64,000 bases of DNA from Halobacillus salinus (GTDB lineage: Bacteria > Bacillota > Bacilli > Bacillales > Halobacillaceae), in assembly GCF_004684905.1 (NCBI RefSeq), contig NZ_SRJC01000002.1, positions 124,001 to 188,000 of the forward strand, read 5' to 3'. Made by a program: the position numbers and the translations under genes. Below, piece after piece: positions 24,961 through 33,505 of the stretch. Numbering within the stretch: the first letter of the stretch is position 1; the number at the start of each line of letters is the position of its first letter. The notes beneath the pieces are model-generated. The model made no database searches. It saw nothing but the letters and a program-made list of their open reading frames with translations, and was not told the origin of the DNA.

Positions 24961-27234
24961 TCAGCGGACAACCCGGTAATCCCCCCAATCTTCCGGAAGA
25001 AGTTGGACGTATTTAGGGGACAAGAAGCGATCGTCAATCAGCTGAATCGATCCGTGATCTGTTTCGGAACGGATCAGTCGGCCACCCGCCTGCAACACTT
25101 TGTTCATCCCCGGGTAGACGTATGCATAGTCATAGCCATTCCGCCCCTTCTTCTGGAAATAATCTTTAATCAACTCTTTTTCAAAACTTCTAGGAGCGAG
25201 TCCGATGCCAACTACTGCCACACCATTCAATCTATCTCCTCGCAAGTCGACACCTTCGGAGAATACTCCACCGAGCACAGCAAAGCCTACCAATTCTTCT
25301 CCTGGTAAAAACTGAGCGAGAAAGTCTTCCCTCCGCTCCTCATCCATTCCCTGCTCCTGCACAGCAATGTTCACTGGATACTCTTTGAAATGGTGATACA
25401 CAAGGTTCATGTACTGGTAGGACGGAAAGAAGAACAGGTAATTTCCTTTCCGTTGTTGTGTTTGATCGAACAGAAGTTCAGCCAAGCGCTCGGCAGTCTG
25501 TTCACGGCTCTTGTACCTGGTCGATAGCGGCGCAATCACAAGATCGATTTGGGATGTTTGGTAAGGAGAAGGCAACTGTAAAATATAATCATCCTTCTTC
25601 CCTCCTAACATATCTTTGTAATAGCCGAACGGCGATAAAGTGGCTGAAAAGAAGATACTCGAGCGGAATCCTTTCGTTGTTTCTTGTAATACATGTGAAG
25701 GGTCCAGACAGAATAATTTCAGAGTGAATTCTCCCTGTTCAAGCTCCCCGATAATTTTATAATGTTTATCCACCAGCTCTAATATTTTCATAAAGTTCTG
25801 GGTCGTGAAATAGGTTTCTAGTAAGTGCTCTGATTGATCATCTACGGGTTCATTCTGTAGCTGTTGTTCAGCTTGTTCCATGAAACGCTCGAGCGCTTCT
25901 TCCCAACCGCCATCCAAATCCTCTAGGACAAAGGACTGTTTGGCTTCTCCTCTTAATCGAATCAAGCTCTTGTAAATGGCTTCTGCCGACTTTGAGAGTT
26001 TCTCATTCTCATACATCCAATCTTCACTGATCAATAGGAATTCTCTCTCAGGCAAACGCGCTGAATACATTTCTCTAGCGCGCTCTACAAGGTTATGCGA
26101 CTCATCAACCAGCAACGTCGTCTTTTTCTTTTGATCTGGAAGCAGACGCTTCAAGGCAACTCTTGGGTCATAAATGTAATTGTAGTCCCCTATGACGACA
26201 TCCGCTTCGTTCGTTAGGTCGAGTGAGAATTCAAAAGGACAAACCTTGTGTTTCTTTGCATAAGATTCTATGATGGGCCGAGTCATCTGCGTCTCATTCA
26301 TCATAATATCGACCAATGCATCATTGATACGATCGTAGTATCCATCTGCGTACTCACAGTAGTCTGGCTGACAGATCGTTTCTTCCTGGAAGCATATCTT
26401 ATCTTTTGCTGTTAGCGTAACAGAACGCAGCGTCAGCCCCTTATCTCCCATTAATTTCAATGCTTCTTCAGCCGTTGCACGCGTTACCGTCTTAGCTGTT
26501 AAGTAGTATATTTTCTCCATCCTATCGAGGTCCATTGCTTTTACAGCTGGAAAAAGGGTAGAAATTGTCTTGCCAATTCCGGTCGGAGCCTGAGCGTAAA
26601 GATCACGCTTCTCTTCGATCGTCCGATATACACTTCCCGCAAGCTTCCTCTGTCCATCCCGATATGAGTCAAACGGAAAAGACAAGTCGGGTATCGAAGA
26701 CTCCTTTTGCTCGCGTATATGCAATAGAATACGAGCATAGGACATATACTGATCAATACACTCTTCTATAAAGAGCGTCAAATCTTCCATGCTGAATGTA
26801 TGAAGGAATTTTTTCTTCTCTTTCGATTGCTTCTGGACATACGTAAGCTGGACTTGGATGGCTTGGAGTTGTTCCTGGAGAGCATAAATGAAAGCATAGC
26901 CTTTTGCTTGTGCCCAATAAACAGGGTCACTCTCCTCTGTAATCTCACTCAGGTCCCGAGCAGTCGATTTGATTTCATCAATGATTGGCCCTTCGTCCGA
27001 CTGAAGCAGTCCATCGCAGCGTCCTTGAAGATGGATAGATAGATGCTCCCGTACGAAAGTATGCTCTAGAGCAACCTCTTTTTGATCTTCCTCTTGATAC
27101 GTTTTTTGTACGTCTTGATGGATTGCCGTACCTTCCGTTAATGTGGTATTAGACCGGAATCGGTTATCAATATTTCCAGACCGATGAATATAGGCCATCA
27201 AGTCCCGAACCGAAATGGTCATTGTATTCTCCAT
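24961..27234 (-). CDS. Fe-S helicase (DinG/XPD-type) with N-terminal PD-(D/E)XK nuclease domain
   Basis: About 757 residues. The first 180 look like a PD-(D/E)XK nuclease (GTAIHQDVQ, LQGRCDGLL, IIDEIKST with D-x-E-x-K). Then comes an XPD-family helicase: Walker A APTGIGKTIST, four cysteines that would hold an Fe-S cluster (KICFQEETICQPDYCEY and VCPFE), DESH box in LLVDESHNL, and motif VI region QAGGRLIRSETD. It would unwind and cut damaged or branched DNA; the exact role is unknown. Start ATG 27234 with AGAGGTG; a longer frame to 27276 is unlikely. Confidence 0.82.
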   Translation of the reverse strand: MENTMTISVRDLMAYIHRSGNIDNRFRSNTTLTEGTAIHQDVQKTYQEEDQKEVALEHTFVREHLSIHLQGRCDGLLQSDEGPIIDEIKSTARDLSEITEESDPVYWAQAKGYAFIYALQEQLQAIQVQLTYVQKQSKEKKKFLHTFSMEDLTLFIEECIDQYMSYARILLHIREQKESSIPDLSFPFDSYRDGQRKLAGSVYRTIEEKRDLYAQAPTGIGKTISTLFPAVKAMDLDRMEKIYYLTAKTVTRATAEEALKLMGDKGLTLRSVTLTAKDKICFQEETICQPDYCEYADGYYDRINDALVDIMMNETQMTRPIIESYAKKHKVCPFEFSLDLTNEADVVIGDYNYIYDPRVALKRLLPDQKKKTTLLVDESHNLVERAREMYSARLPEREFLLISEDWMYENEKLSKSAEAIYKSLIRLRGEAKQSFVLEDLDGGWEEALERFMEQAEQQLQNEPVDDQSEHLLETYFTTQNFMKILELVDKHYKIIGELEQGEFTLKLFCLDPSHVLQETTKGFRSSIFFSATLSPFGYYKDMLGGKKDDYILQLPSPYQTSQIDLVIAPLSTRYKSREQTAERLAELLFDQTQQRKGNYLFFFPSYQYMNLVYHHFKEYPVNIAVQEQGMDEERREDFLAQFLPGEELVGFAVLGGVFSEGVDLRGDRLNGVAVVGIGLAPRSFEKELIKDYFQKKGRNGYDYAYVYPGMNKVLQAGGRLIRSETDHGSIQLIDDRFLSPKYVQLLPEDWGDYRVVR

Positions 27235-27408
27235 GAAGCCGCACCTCTCTTCCGAAAAATCGTCACTTACCCTCAAGTTACCTCATCAATACACGTATGT
27301 CTATATAAGGAAAATGAAAGAATAACTATAAGGTCGTTTTAATTTCCTAATGTGAGGTATCATCATATAATGATATCAAACTGAATTTTTTAAATCAGGG
27401 GTGACCCT

Positions 27409-28332
27409 ATGAAGATATGGAGATGGATTGCTTCTGTCGTACTAGCGATTACCATTGGATTTTTCATCGTCGCAGCTTTCATCTATTCTCCAGAAGACGC
27501 CGTTGTACAGCCTCCTGAGAAATCCACTCAGGAAGAAAAAACACCTTCTGAAGAACCTGACGAGACTAGCGAACCGAAAGAGAAAGAAGAACCAACCGAA
27601 ACGGAGGATCCTACTTTAGGCGAAGGACTCCGGGACGTTTTTACAAGTGTCATTGAAAGTGCCAAAGACATTTTCATCCGTGAAGACCTTCATATTACAG
27701 CGCTTGGAGACTCCCTAACAGAAGGAATCGGTGACGGGACAGGAGAAGGCGGTTATGTCGGTATATTGGAGAAAACATTTGCCGAAAATCCGAATGCCGG
27801 TGATATTACAATTGATAATTACGGGAAAATAGGCCATCGCACCGACCAACTCTTGAAGCGGCTACAGGACGAAGAAGATATGAGAGAATCTGTGAAGGAA
27901 TCCGACCTTGTCTTGATTACGATCGGAGCCAATGACTTGATTGAAGTAGTGGAAGAAAATATAACCAATTTGAATTACCAAGCGTTTGTGGATGCTCAGC
28001 AGGGTTATGAAGAACGTTTGCGCGAAATTCTCCGCATAGTTCATGAAGAAAACCCTGATGCATCCATTTACCTCATTGGACTCTATAATCCTTTTGAGGG
28101 CTATTTCCGGAATGTTCCGGAAGTGGGGCAGATAGCTGGTGACTGGAACCAAACGAGCCGAATGGTCGTCAACGATTTCAATAGGACCACCTTTATTCCC
28201 GTCCGTGATATCTTTGAGAATACGACAGACGACCTACTCTGGGATGAAGACCACTTCCACCCCAACGAAAAGGGGTATAAACGGATTGCGGAACGAGTGT
28301 TAGAATATATTAGAGAAGATATTGAACAATAA
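27409..28332 (+). CDS. ypmR: SGNH/GDSL hydrolase, YpmR-like, membrane anchored
   Basis: 307 residues. An N-terminal membrane helix is followed by an acidic, Pro/Glu-rich linker (about 35-75) and an SGNH esterase domain: ALGDSLTEGIG (Ser), TIGANDLIE (Asn) and DEDHFHPNEKGY (Asp/His). It matches YpmR, located outside the membrane. It is followed 6 nt later by a ypmS gene, as in B. subtilis. A TATAAT hexamer at 27366-27371 lies inside an inverted repeat (TATCAT/ATGATA). Substrate unknown, likely an ester on a surface polymer or lipid. Confidence 0.85.
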   Translation: MKIWRWIASVVLAITIGFFIVAAFIYSPEDAVVQPPEKSTQEEKTPSEEPDETSEPKEKEEPTETEDPTLGEGLRDVFTSVIESAKDIFIREDLHITALGDSLTEGIGDGTGEGGYVGILEKTFAENPNAGDITIDNYGKIGHRTDQLLKRLQDEEDMRESVKESDLVLITIGANDLIEVVEENITNLNYQAFVDAQQGYEERLREILRIVHEENPDASIYLIGLYNPFEGYFRNVPEVGQIAGDWNQTSRMVVNDFNRTTFIPVRDIFENTTDDLLWDEDHFHPNEKGYKRIAERVLEYIREDIEQ

Positions 28333-28338
28333 GGCGGA

Positions 28339-28980
28339 ATGCAGAACATGAAACGACTTCTTTTTGAAAATAAATGGCGAACTTCTTTTTTCGCCTTGGC
28401 TGTCTTGAATGCAATCATTATCATTGTGCTTCTTTCTCTTGTGTTCTTACCTAGTTCTTATACCCTAGTGAACGTTGATCAGGAGAAGACCACGTCAGAT
28501 GCTGAATTCACCATTGTTTCTACAAAAGAAAATTTGGAACAGCTTACGAATGAATATTTACAAGAACTCTCCACCCAGACAGTGTTCAACTATTCTATTT
28601 CTCTAGAGAAGAATGTCATGCTGACTGGTAATATACGCGCTTTCGATCAAGAGATCCCTATTAAAGTCGAACTTAATCCCGTTGTCCAAGAGAACGGTGA
28701 TCTTATCTTAGAACAAGAAAGCATCTCCCTTGGGCAATTGCCACTACCAAACAAAAAGGTACTTGATTTTGTCAAAGATAACTATAAATTTCCTGAATGG
28801 GTTGTGGTGAATCCAAAAGAGGAAACGATTTATGTGGCGGTGACTCAGATGGACCCACCAAAAAACATCGAGGTACGAGTGGATCGATTCAACTTGAACT
28901 CCAACCAATTGGCATTCAAAGTATCGGTACCTAAGGATTCTCTAGAGCTTGCCCAAAAAGTGGTTCAGGAGAACTTCTAA
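28339..28980 (+). CDS. ypmS: YpmS family protein (DUF2140)
   Basis: 213 residues with one N-terminal membrane helix (about 17-39) and an extracytoplasmic domain. Recognisable parts are NEYLQELS, LEKNVMLTGNIRAFDQEIPIKVELNP and FNLNSNQLAFKVSVP. Function is unknown in the family. It directly follows ypmR and should be cotranscribed. The ATG at 28339 is used; a second in-frame ATG at 28348 is equally possible. Confidence 0.83.
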   Translation: MQNMKRLLFENKWRTSFFALAVLNAIIIIVLLSLVFLPSSYTLVNVDQEKTTSDAEFTIVSTKENLEQLTNEYLQELSTQTVFNYSISLEKNVMLTGNIRAFDQEIPIKVELNPVVQENGDLILEQESISLGQLPLPNKKVLDFVKDNYKFPEWVVVNPKEETIYVAVTQMDPPKNIEVRVDRFNLNSNQLAFKVSVPKDSLELAQKVVQENF

Positions 28981-29066
28981 TTGTCACGCACAATCTCCTC
29001 AGATGAAAGAGGCTGAGGTATTATGGTAAAATTACATCAAGAATGCTATTAAAAGGATGTGAGGTC

Positions 29067-29996
29067 ATGCGTGTTGTAAACAACATTGCCGATCTGATCG
29101 GAGATACACCCCTCGTCAAATTGAACCGTCTCGCTCCTGAAGGCGGAGCGGATATTTATATGAAATTAGAAAAATACAATCCGAGCGGAAGTGTCAAAGA
29201 CCGTGCCGCTTACAATATGATGCTGCAGGCTGAAAAAGACGGATTGCTTAAACAAGGCTCCACTATCATTGAGCCGACAAGCGGTAACACCGGAATCGGA
29301 ATTGCTATGAATGCTGCAGCTAGAGGATACCGCGCGATTCTTGTGATGCCTGATACAATGACCCAAGAGCGAATCAACCTCTTGAAAGCATACGGCGCGG
29401 AAATCGTTCTCACTCCTGGAGACGAAAAAATGCCCGGAGCCATAGCAAAAGCAAAAGAGTTAGTCGAAGAAATCGAAGGCGGCTTCATGCCGATGCAATT
29501 CGAAAACCACGCTAACCCTGATTCACACCGCTATACAACTGCTACCGAAATCATCGAAGCGATGGATGAGATCGGGAAACCCTTATCCGCTTTTGTAGCA
29601 ACTGCTGGTACAGGCGGAACAGTAACAGGAACCGGTGAAGAATTGAAGAAACACTATGACGACGTCACCGTACACGTCGCAGAGCCAGCCGGCTCCCCTG
29701 TCCTTTCTGGTGGAAAACCTGGAAAGCACAAATTGGTAGGGACAAGCCCTGGGTTCGTACCGGATATCCTTAACCAAGATGTTTATGATGAAATCTTTCA
29801 AGTGACGGACGAAGATGCGTATGATATAACACGCCGTCTGGCACGAGAAGAAGGATTGCTGCTAGGAACGTCCTGCGGAGCTTCGTGCTGGGCTGCAATG
29901 GAGGTTGCGAAGCGCAAGCAACCTGGAGAAGTAGTCGTTTGTATCGCACCCGATACAGGGGAACGTTACTTGTCCGGAGACCTATTCAGATATTAA
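29067..29996 (+). CDS. cysK: Cysteine synthase, O-acetylserine (thiol)-lyase
   Basis: About 309 residues, PLP enzyme. The PLP lysine is in PSGSVKDRAA, the substrate loop is EPTSGNTGIG, and the phosphate-binding loop is TGTGGTVTGTG. LVGTSPGFVPDILN and PDTGERYLS are typical of CysK. It makes cysteine from O-acetylserine and sulfide in the cytoplasm. The loop GTSCGASCWAA has two cysteines where CysK usually has Ser, so a paralogue role is possible. ATG 29067 is preferred over 29043 because AAAGGA sits 9-10 nt before it. Confidence 0.87.
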   Translation: MRVVNNIADLIGDTPLVKLNRLAPEGGADIYMKLEKYNPSGSVKDRAAYNMMLQAEKDGLLKQGSTIIEPTSGNTGIGIAMNAAARGYRAILVMPDTMTQERINLLKAYGAEIVLTPGDEKMPGAIAKAKELVEEIEGGFMPMQFENHANPDSHRYTTATEIIEAMDEIGKPLSAFVATAGTGGTVTGTGEELKKHYDDVTVHVAEPAGSPVLSGGKPGKHKLVGTSPGFVPDILNQDVYDEIFQVTDEDAYDITRRLAREEGLLLGTSCGASCWAAMEVAKRKQPGEVVVCIAPDTGERYLSGDLFRY

Positions 29997-29999
29997 ATC

Positions 30000-30034
30000 A
30001 AAAGACCGCTCATTCAAATGAGCGGTCTTCTTTA
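30000..30034. terminator. Bidirectional terminator
   Basis: A perfect 12-bp stem, AAGACCGCTCAT (30002-30013) with ATGAGCGGTCTT (30018-30029), separates the converging cysteine synthase and TRIC channel genes. Confidence 0.88.
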
Positions 30035-30643
30035 TAATCTATACAAATCACGAAATCTCAAGTGCCATCCTAGATGATAAGAGAGAACACGGCACATAAT
30101 AATCGCAACGAACAATATATAGGCCTGGATCACATTGTCAATATCAATAATGCCAAGACCTGTTACTACTCCGACCACCATCGCCCATACAGCATAGATT
30201 TCCTGATGAAGCACCATCGGACGCCGTTGAGCGAGCACATCACGCGTCACACCTCCCCCAACCCCAGTTAAGATACTGGCAAAAATGACACCTCCGAGTG
30301 GGAAATCGTTTGCTATTGCAAAAGAAGCTCCCTGTAAAGCAAAAGCAGACAGACCGATTGCATCCAAATAAATGTTCCACCGATCCCATGACATAACCCA
30401 GCTTTTCGGGAAGAAATAGACGATACTAATCGTTATAAATGCAACATATAAAAGATAACCTTGCTCCCAGACGTGAACGACAGGCACATCCAGCGCGATA
30501 TTCCTTACAATGCCCCCTGCAAAAGGTGTCGCAATACCTAGAATAAATGTGCCAAATATATCATACCTCTCATTCAATGCGACAATTGCCCCACTAAATG
30601 CAAAGGCACTGACTGCTAATATGTTTAAAAACTCCCATGCCAC
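30032..30643 (-). CDS. TRIC-type cation channel family protein (UPF0126)
   Basis: 203 residues with about seven membrane helices in two similar halves, each with a glycine-rich turn: FAGGIVRNIAL and GVGGGVTRDVLA. This is the TRIC (UPF0126) pattern, a potassium-permeable trimeric channel in studied members. B. subtilis YvgT is a likely counterpart. ATG start. The 297-nt upstream gap (30644-30940) shows no further gene. Confidence 0.83.
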   Translation of the reverse strand: MAWEFLNILAVSAFAFSGAIVALNERYDIFGTFILGIATPFAGGIVRNIALDVPVVHVWEQGYLLYVAFITISIVYFFPKSWVMSWDRWNIYLDAIGLSAFALQGASFAIANDFPLGGVIFASILTGVGGGVTRDVLAQRRPMVLHQEIYAVWAMVVGVVTGLGIIDIDNVIQAYILFVAIIMCRVLSYHLGWHLRFRDLYRL

Positions 30644-30940
30644 CTGTTACTCACCTTCCATTCGTTTATCTTCCTTCAAGTCCTTACCTAAAATATCAGA
30701 CGTTTTGACTATTGGAAAGCTTTTTTCCTTTTAAGAAGCTTAATGATAAAATTCTCTTGTCAGGAAGCCCTTCTGAAGCCTTTCATAGCACTATATTCAT
30801 ATAATAACCCACCCTGATTTCAATAACATTCAAATTGTTGCAATGTGCCACAAGGATTTATTGTACCTAGGACGAATTTATTAAGTTATAGCATCTAGAT
30901 AGAGAAAAAGGACACCATCAAGTAGGAGTTGTGAAGAAAG

Positions 30941-31468
30941 TTGAGAAGATGGCTAAATAAACTACGCAAAGAACAACACTATACACAGCAGCAAGTCGCA
31001 GATGGGGCTCATATAGACAGAGCCTATTACGCACAAATTGAAAACGGCACTAGGAATCCCAGCATGGCCGTCGCCACTCAAATCGCAGCGTTCTTACACA
31101 TCAATCCGTCATTGTTTTTCTCTGATCACTTAAGTGAACCATTTGAGATAGCTTTGACAAATTCACCGATCGTAGTTGCACACTGCGACCTGGATTTGCG
31201 CTACACTTGGATATTCAATCCTCATCCAGACTTCAAGATGAGCCCGGTGATCGGAAAGAGAGATGATGAAATAGATGAGAACCCAGGCACACTAGCTTTA
31301 ATGGATATTAAGCAGAAGGCTATCCAACAAAATAGCATTGTAAGGAAAAGAATCGCTTTTCCTTTATCAGAAGGTTTAATTCAATACGATGTATTTGCTC
31401 AGCCTTTGTACGATTCCAATGGAAATATAATTGGAGCAGCCACCGCAGCCACTGAGCTAGAGAACTAG
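30941..31468 (+). CDS. XRE-family regulator with PAS-like domain
   Basis: 175 residues. Residues 1-65 are an XRE helix-turn-helix (RKEQHYTQQQVADGAHIDRAYYAQIENG shown in parts: YTQQQVADGA and YYAQIENGTRNPS). The rest (about 75-172) looks like a PAS sensor: VVAHCDLDLRYTWIFNPH, VIGKRDDEI and ending in PLYDSNGNIIGAATAATEL. TTG start; AGGAG is 13 nt upstream, a little far. It is followed 25 nt later by an Sda-like small gene, so it may sense a small ligand and control that gene or sporulation entry (inference). Confidence 0.72.
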   Translation: MRRWLNKLRKEQHYTQQQVADGAHIDRAYYAQIENGTRNPSMAVATQIAAFLHINPSLFFSDHLSEPFEIALTNSPIVVAHCDLDLRYTWIFNPHPDFKMSPVIGKRDDEIDENPGTLALMDIKQKAIQQNSIVRKRIAFPLSEGLIQYDVFAQPLYDSNGNIIGAATAATELEN

Positions 31469-31493
31469 TTTTTTGAACAAGGAGGGCTTCCTG

Positions 31494-31646
31494 ATGATCG
31501 TAAACAAAATTAACTACGAACTCCTTGTACTTTCTCTTCATAGAGCACGTGAACTAAAACTTGACTATGAATTCATTGAAATTCTAGAGGAGGAAGTCAC
31601 TCAGAGAGAACAAGAGGACCTTCCCTTAGAGGGAAAGGCCGAATAG
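31494..31646 (+). CDS. Sda-like small protein (possible sporulation kinase inhibitor)
   Basis: A 50-residue ORF with an excellent AAGGAGGG site 8 nt before its ATG. The segment ELLVLSLHRARELKLDYEFI aligns without gaps to Sda (B. subtilis Sda, from memory: [20 protein letters not shown]), and the following EILEEEVTQR matches its ELIENEIKRR. Sda folds as a helical hairpin and blocks the sporulation kinase KinA. Here the tail is longer and acidic (EQEDLPLEGKAE). It follows the XRE-PAS regulator and precedes a YqjF-like gene. It may inhibit a different histidine kinase than Sda does. Confidence 0.75.
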   Translation: MIVNKINYELLVLSLHRARELKLDYEFIEILEEEVTQREQEDLPLEGKAE

Positions 31647-31724
31647 ACCCCATGCACTCCCCTGAGCGTTTATTCGCATGAACTCCTGATAAAGTGGGTA
31701 AAACACTTTAAAAGGAGTGTCGTT

Positions 31725-32441
31725 ATGAGATTGAATAAGTGGATTATGCACCAAACCTGGGAAGAACTCGTATTTATGCACTGGCCGGTATCTGAAGAGG
31801 AGCTTAGACCATTCATTCCGGACGCCTTTGAGCTTGATCTTTTCGAAGGTCAAGCTTGGATTGCTATTGTCCCGTTTCGAATGAACAACATTCACTTCAA
31901 AGGTTTGCCTAAGGTGAAGGCAGGAAACCATCTCCTTGAGTTGAATGTGCGTACCTATGTAACCTACAACGGAGAACCAGGTGTATATTTTATCACTCTA
32001 GATGCCAATCATCCTCTTGGTGTCTTTTTAGCCCGCACTGTTTTTGGGCTTCCTTACGTACATGCTAACATGAGACTTGAGCAAAATGATTCATCCGTTC
32101 ATTATTTGAGCAGAAGAACCCACGACGGTTACCCTACTGCGCATTTTCATGCGACCATCAACCCAATTTCCCCTCCTTTCCCCGCAGAACCCGGCTCCCT
32201 TATTTATTGGCTTACAGAACGTTATTGTTTATGGGTTGTCCGTGGTTCCTACATTTACAAAGGGCCAATCTTTCACCACAACTGGTCTCTACAGAAATCA
32301 GAAGCTACTATCTTCACCAACAGCTTAGTTGATTTTCTCCCCCCTTCTATTTTCGAAAGCAAACCGATGACTTACTATTCCGCTTCGTTGGAAACCTATA
32401 TCTTTCCTTTCGAGAAGAAAGGAAGAATACCTCGGAATTGA
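31725..32441 (+). CDS. YqjF-like protein (DUF2071)
   Basis: 238 residues of the YqjF/DUF2071 family: HQTWEELVFMHWPVSEEELRP (in parts), FEGQAWIAIVPFRMNNI, LNVRTYVTYNGEPGVYFITLDA and the late FHHNWSLQKSEA. The fold is related to acetoacetate decarboxylase-like proteins; biochemical role unknown. ATG with AAAAGGAG. It may be read through from the Sda-like gene 78 nt upstream, since no terminator lies between them. Confidence 0.82.
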   Translation: MRLNKWIMHQTWEELVFMHWPVSEEELRPFIPDAFELDLFEGQAWIAIVPFRMNNIHFKGLPKVKAGNHLLELNVRTYVTYNGEPGVYFITLDANHPLGVFLARTVFGLPYVHANMRLEQNDSSVHYLSRRTHDGYPTAHFHATINPISPPFPAEPGSLIYWLTERYCLWVVRGSYIYKGPIFHHNWSLQKSEATIFTNSLVDFLPPSIFESKPMTYYSASLETYIFPFEKKGRIPRN

Positions 32442-32446
32442 AGCAT

Positions 32447-32497
32447 TTGACATTCTCTTTCGTTTTTTATACAATTATCTTGAATTCAAGATAATTG
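32447..32497 (+). promoter_or_regulatory. Sigma-A promoter overlapped by a 26-bp perfect palindrome
   Basis: TTGACA (32447-32452), a 17-nt spacer and TACAAT (32470-32475) form a near-consensus promoter. A perfect palindrome, each half CAATTATCTTGAA, covers 32472-32497, over the -10 and start site. Its centre TATCTTGAATTCAAGATA resembles the MhqR (MarR family) operator of B. subtilis as I recall it. The gene downstream belongs to the family that MhqR controls. Confidence 0.8.
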
Positions 32498-32512
32498 GAA
32501 AGGGTGATCACA

Positions 32513-33463
32513 ATGCACCTAAAAGGCATACATCATGTGTCCGCCATCACTGCCAACGCCAAACGTAATTATGATTTCTATACCGAAGTCCTAGGCATGA
32601 GACTTGTAAAGAAAACCGTTAACCAAGACGCCCCATCTATGTACCACCTTTTCTACGCTGATGAGAACGGGGCCCCTGGAACAGACTTAACCTTCTTCGA
32701 GATTGATCGGGCAGGTCATACCTACCCAGGAAACCAAAGCATCTCTACTACTTCATTACGAGTTAAAAATGACAAAGCCTTAGAATTCTGGCAAAAACGC
32801 TTCGAGGAGTATGAAGTGGACCAAGACCCTATCCAACCTAGAATGGGAAGGAATACTCTATCGTTTCGTGATCATGAAGACCAACGTCTCATGCTCGTTT
32901 CAGATGAAAAGAACGAAGGAGTAGAACCTGGTGTACCTTGGAATAAATCCTCTGTACCCCAAGATGTTGGTATTCAAGGGCTCGGACCTGTCTATTTAAC
33001 AGTAAAAGACCTCTATGCTACTGAGAAAGTACTAACGGAGTTGCTAAGCTTCAATGAAATAGGATCTTATGATTCTTATAAAGTGTTCTCAACCGGTGAA
33101 GGCGGCACAGGAGCCGAAGTCCATGTTGAAGAGCAACCAGAGGCCAATCGTGAAAAGCCCGGTCGTGGCAGTGTCCACCATGTTGCATTTCGTGTGGAAG
33201 ATGAAGAAGAATTAAAGAAATGGCATAGTAAAATCCAAGAAGCTGGATTCCCAAATTCAGGTCTTGTCGACCGTTATTACTTTAAGTCGTTATACTTCAG
33301 GGAAGCGAATCACATCTTATTTGAACTAGCAACTGACGGCCCAGGATTTGCTACAGATGAGAATCCGGAACAATTAGGTGAAACCCTAGCTCTTCCACCG
33401 TTCCTAGAGGATAGAAGATCAGAAATTGAAGCAGAATTAAAACCGCTGAATACAAAGAAGTGA
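32513..33463 (+). CDS. VOC-family ring-cleaving dioxygenase-like protein (MhqA/MhqO type)
   Basis: About 316 residues with two vicinal-oxygen-chelate repeats. The first starts GIHHVSAITANAKRNYDFY and the second GLGPVYLTVKDL. Metal ligands are likely His in IHHVS and SVHHVAFRV and Glu in ILFELATD. The hydroquinone-type dioxygenases MhqA, MhqE and MhqO of B. subtilis have this make-up and are induced by quinones via MhqR. ATG 32513 with AAAGGGTG; the frame upstream to 32495 lies inside the operator. Single gene ending at a terminator. Confidence 0.83.
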   Translation: MHLKGIHHVSAITANAKRNYDFYTEVLGMRLVKKTVNQDAPSMYHLFYADENGAPGTDLTFFEIDRAGHTYPGNQSISTTSLRVKNDKALEFWQKRFEEYEVDQDPIQPRMGRNTLSFRDHEDQRLMLVSDEKNEGVEPGVPWNKSSVPQDVGIQGLGPVYLTVKDLYATEKVLTELLSFNEIGSYDSYKVFSTGEGGTGAEVHVEEQPEANREKPGRGSVHHVAFRVEDEEELKKWHSKIQEAGFPNSGLVDRYYFKSLYFREANHILFELATDGPGFATDENPEQLGETLALPPFLEDRRSEIEAELKPLNTKK

Positions 33464-33470
33464 ACCATTA

Positions 33471-33502
33471 AAAAGAACCGGCCGTTTGGCCGGTTCTTCT
33501 TC
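33471..33502. terminator. Bidirectional terminator
   Basis: AAGAACCGGCC (33473-33483) pairs with GGCCGGTTCTT (33488-33498) around a GTTT loop, between converging genes. Confidence 0.88.
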
Positions 33503-33505
33503 TAT

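Noticed and set aside
23446-27234. A restriction-modification or other defence island around the methylase and helicase
   Set aside because: The two genes converge on a shared terminator and no endonuclease, specificity subunit or known defence gene is present nearby.
28981-29066. A riboswitch or T-box before the cysteine synthase gene
   Set aside because: The gap is too short and shows neither the T-box sequence nor an S-box-like pattern.
31660-31724. A terminator between the Sda-like and YqjF-like genes
   Set aside because: Only a weak AAAGTG/CACTTT pairing is present with no T run, so read-through is more likely.
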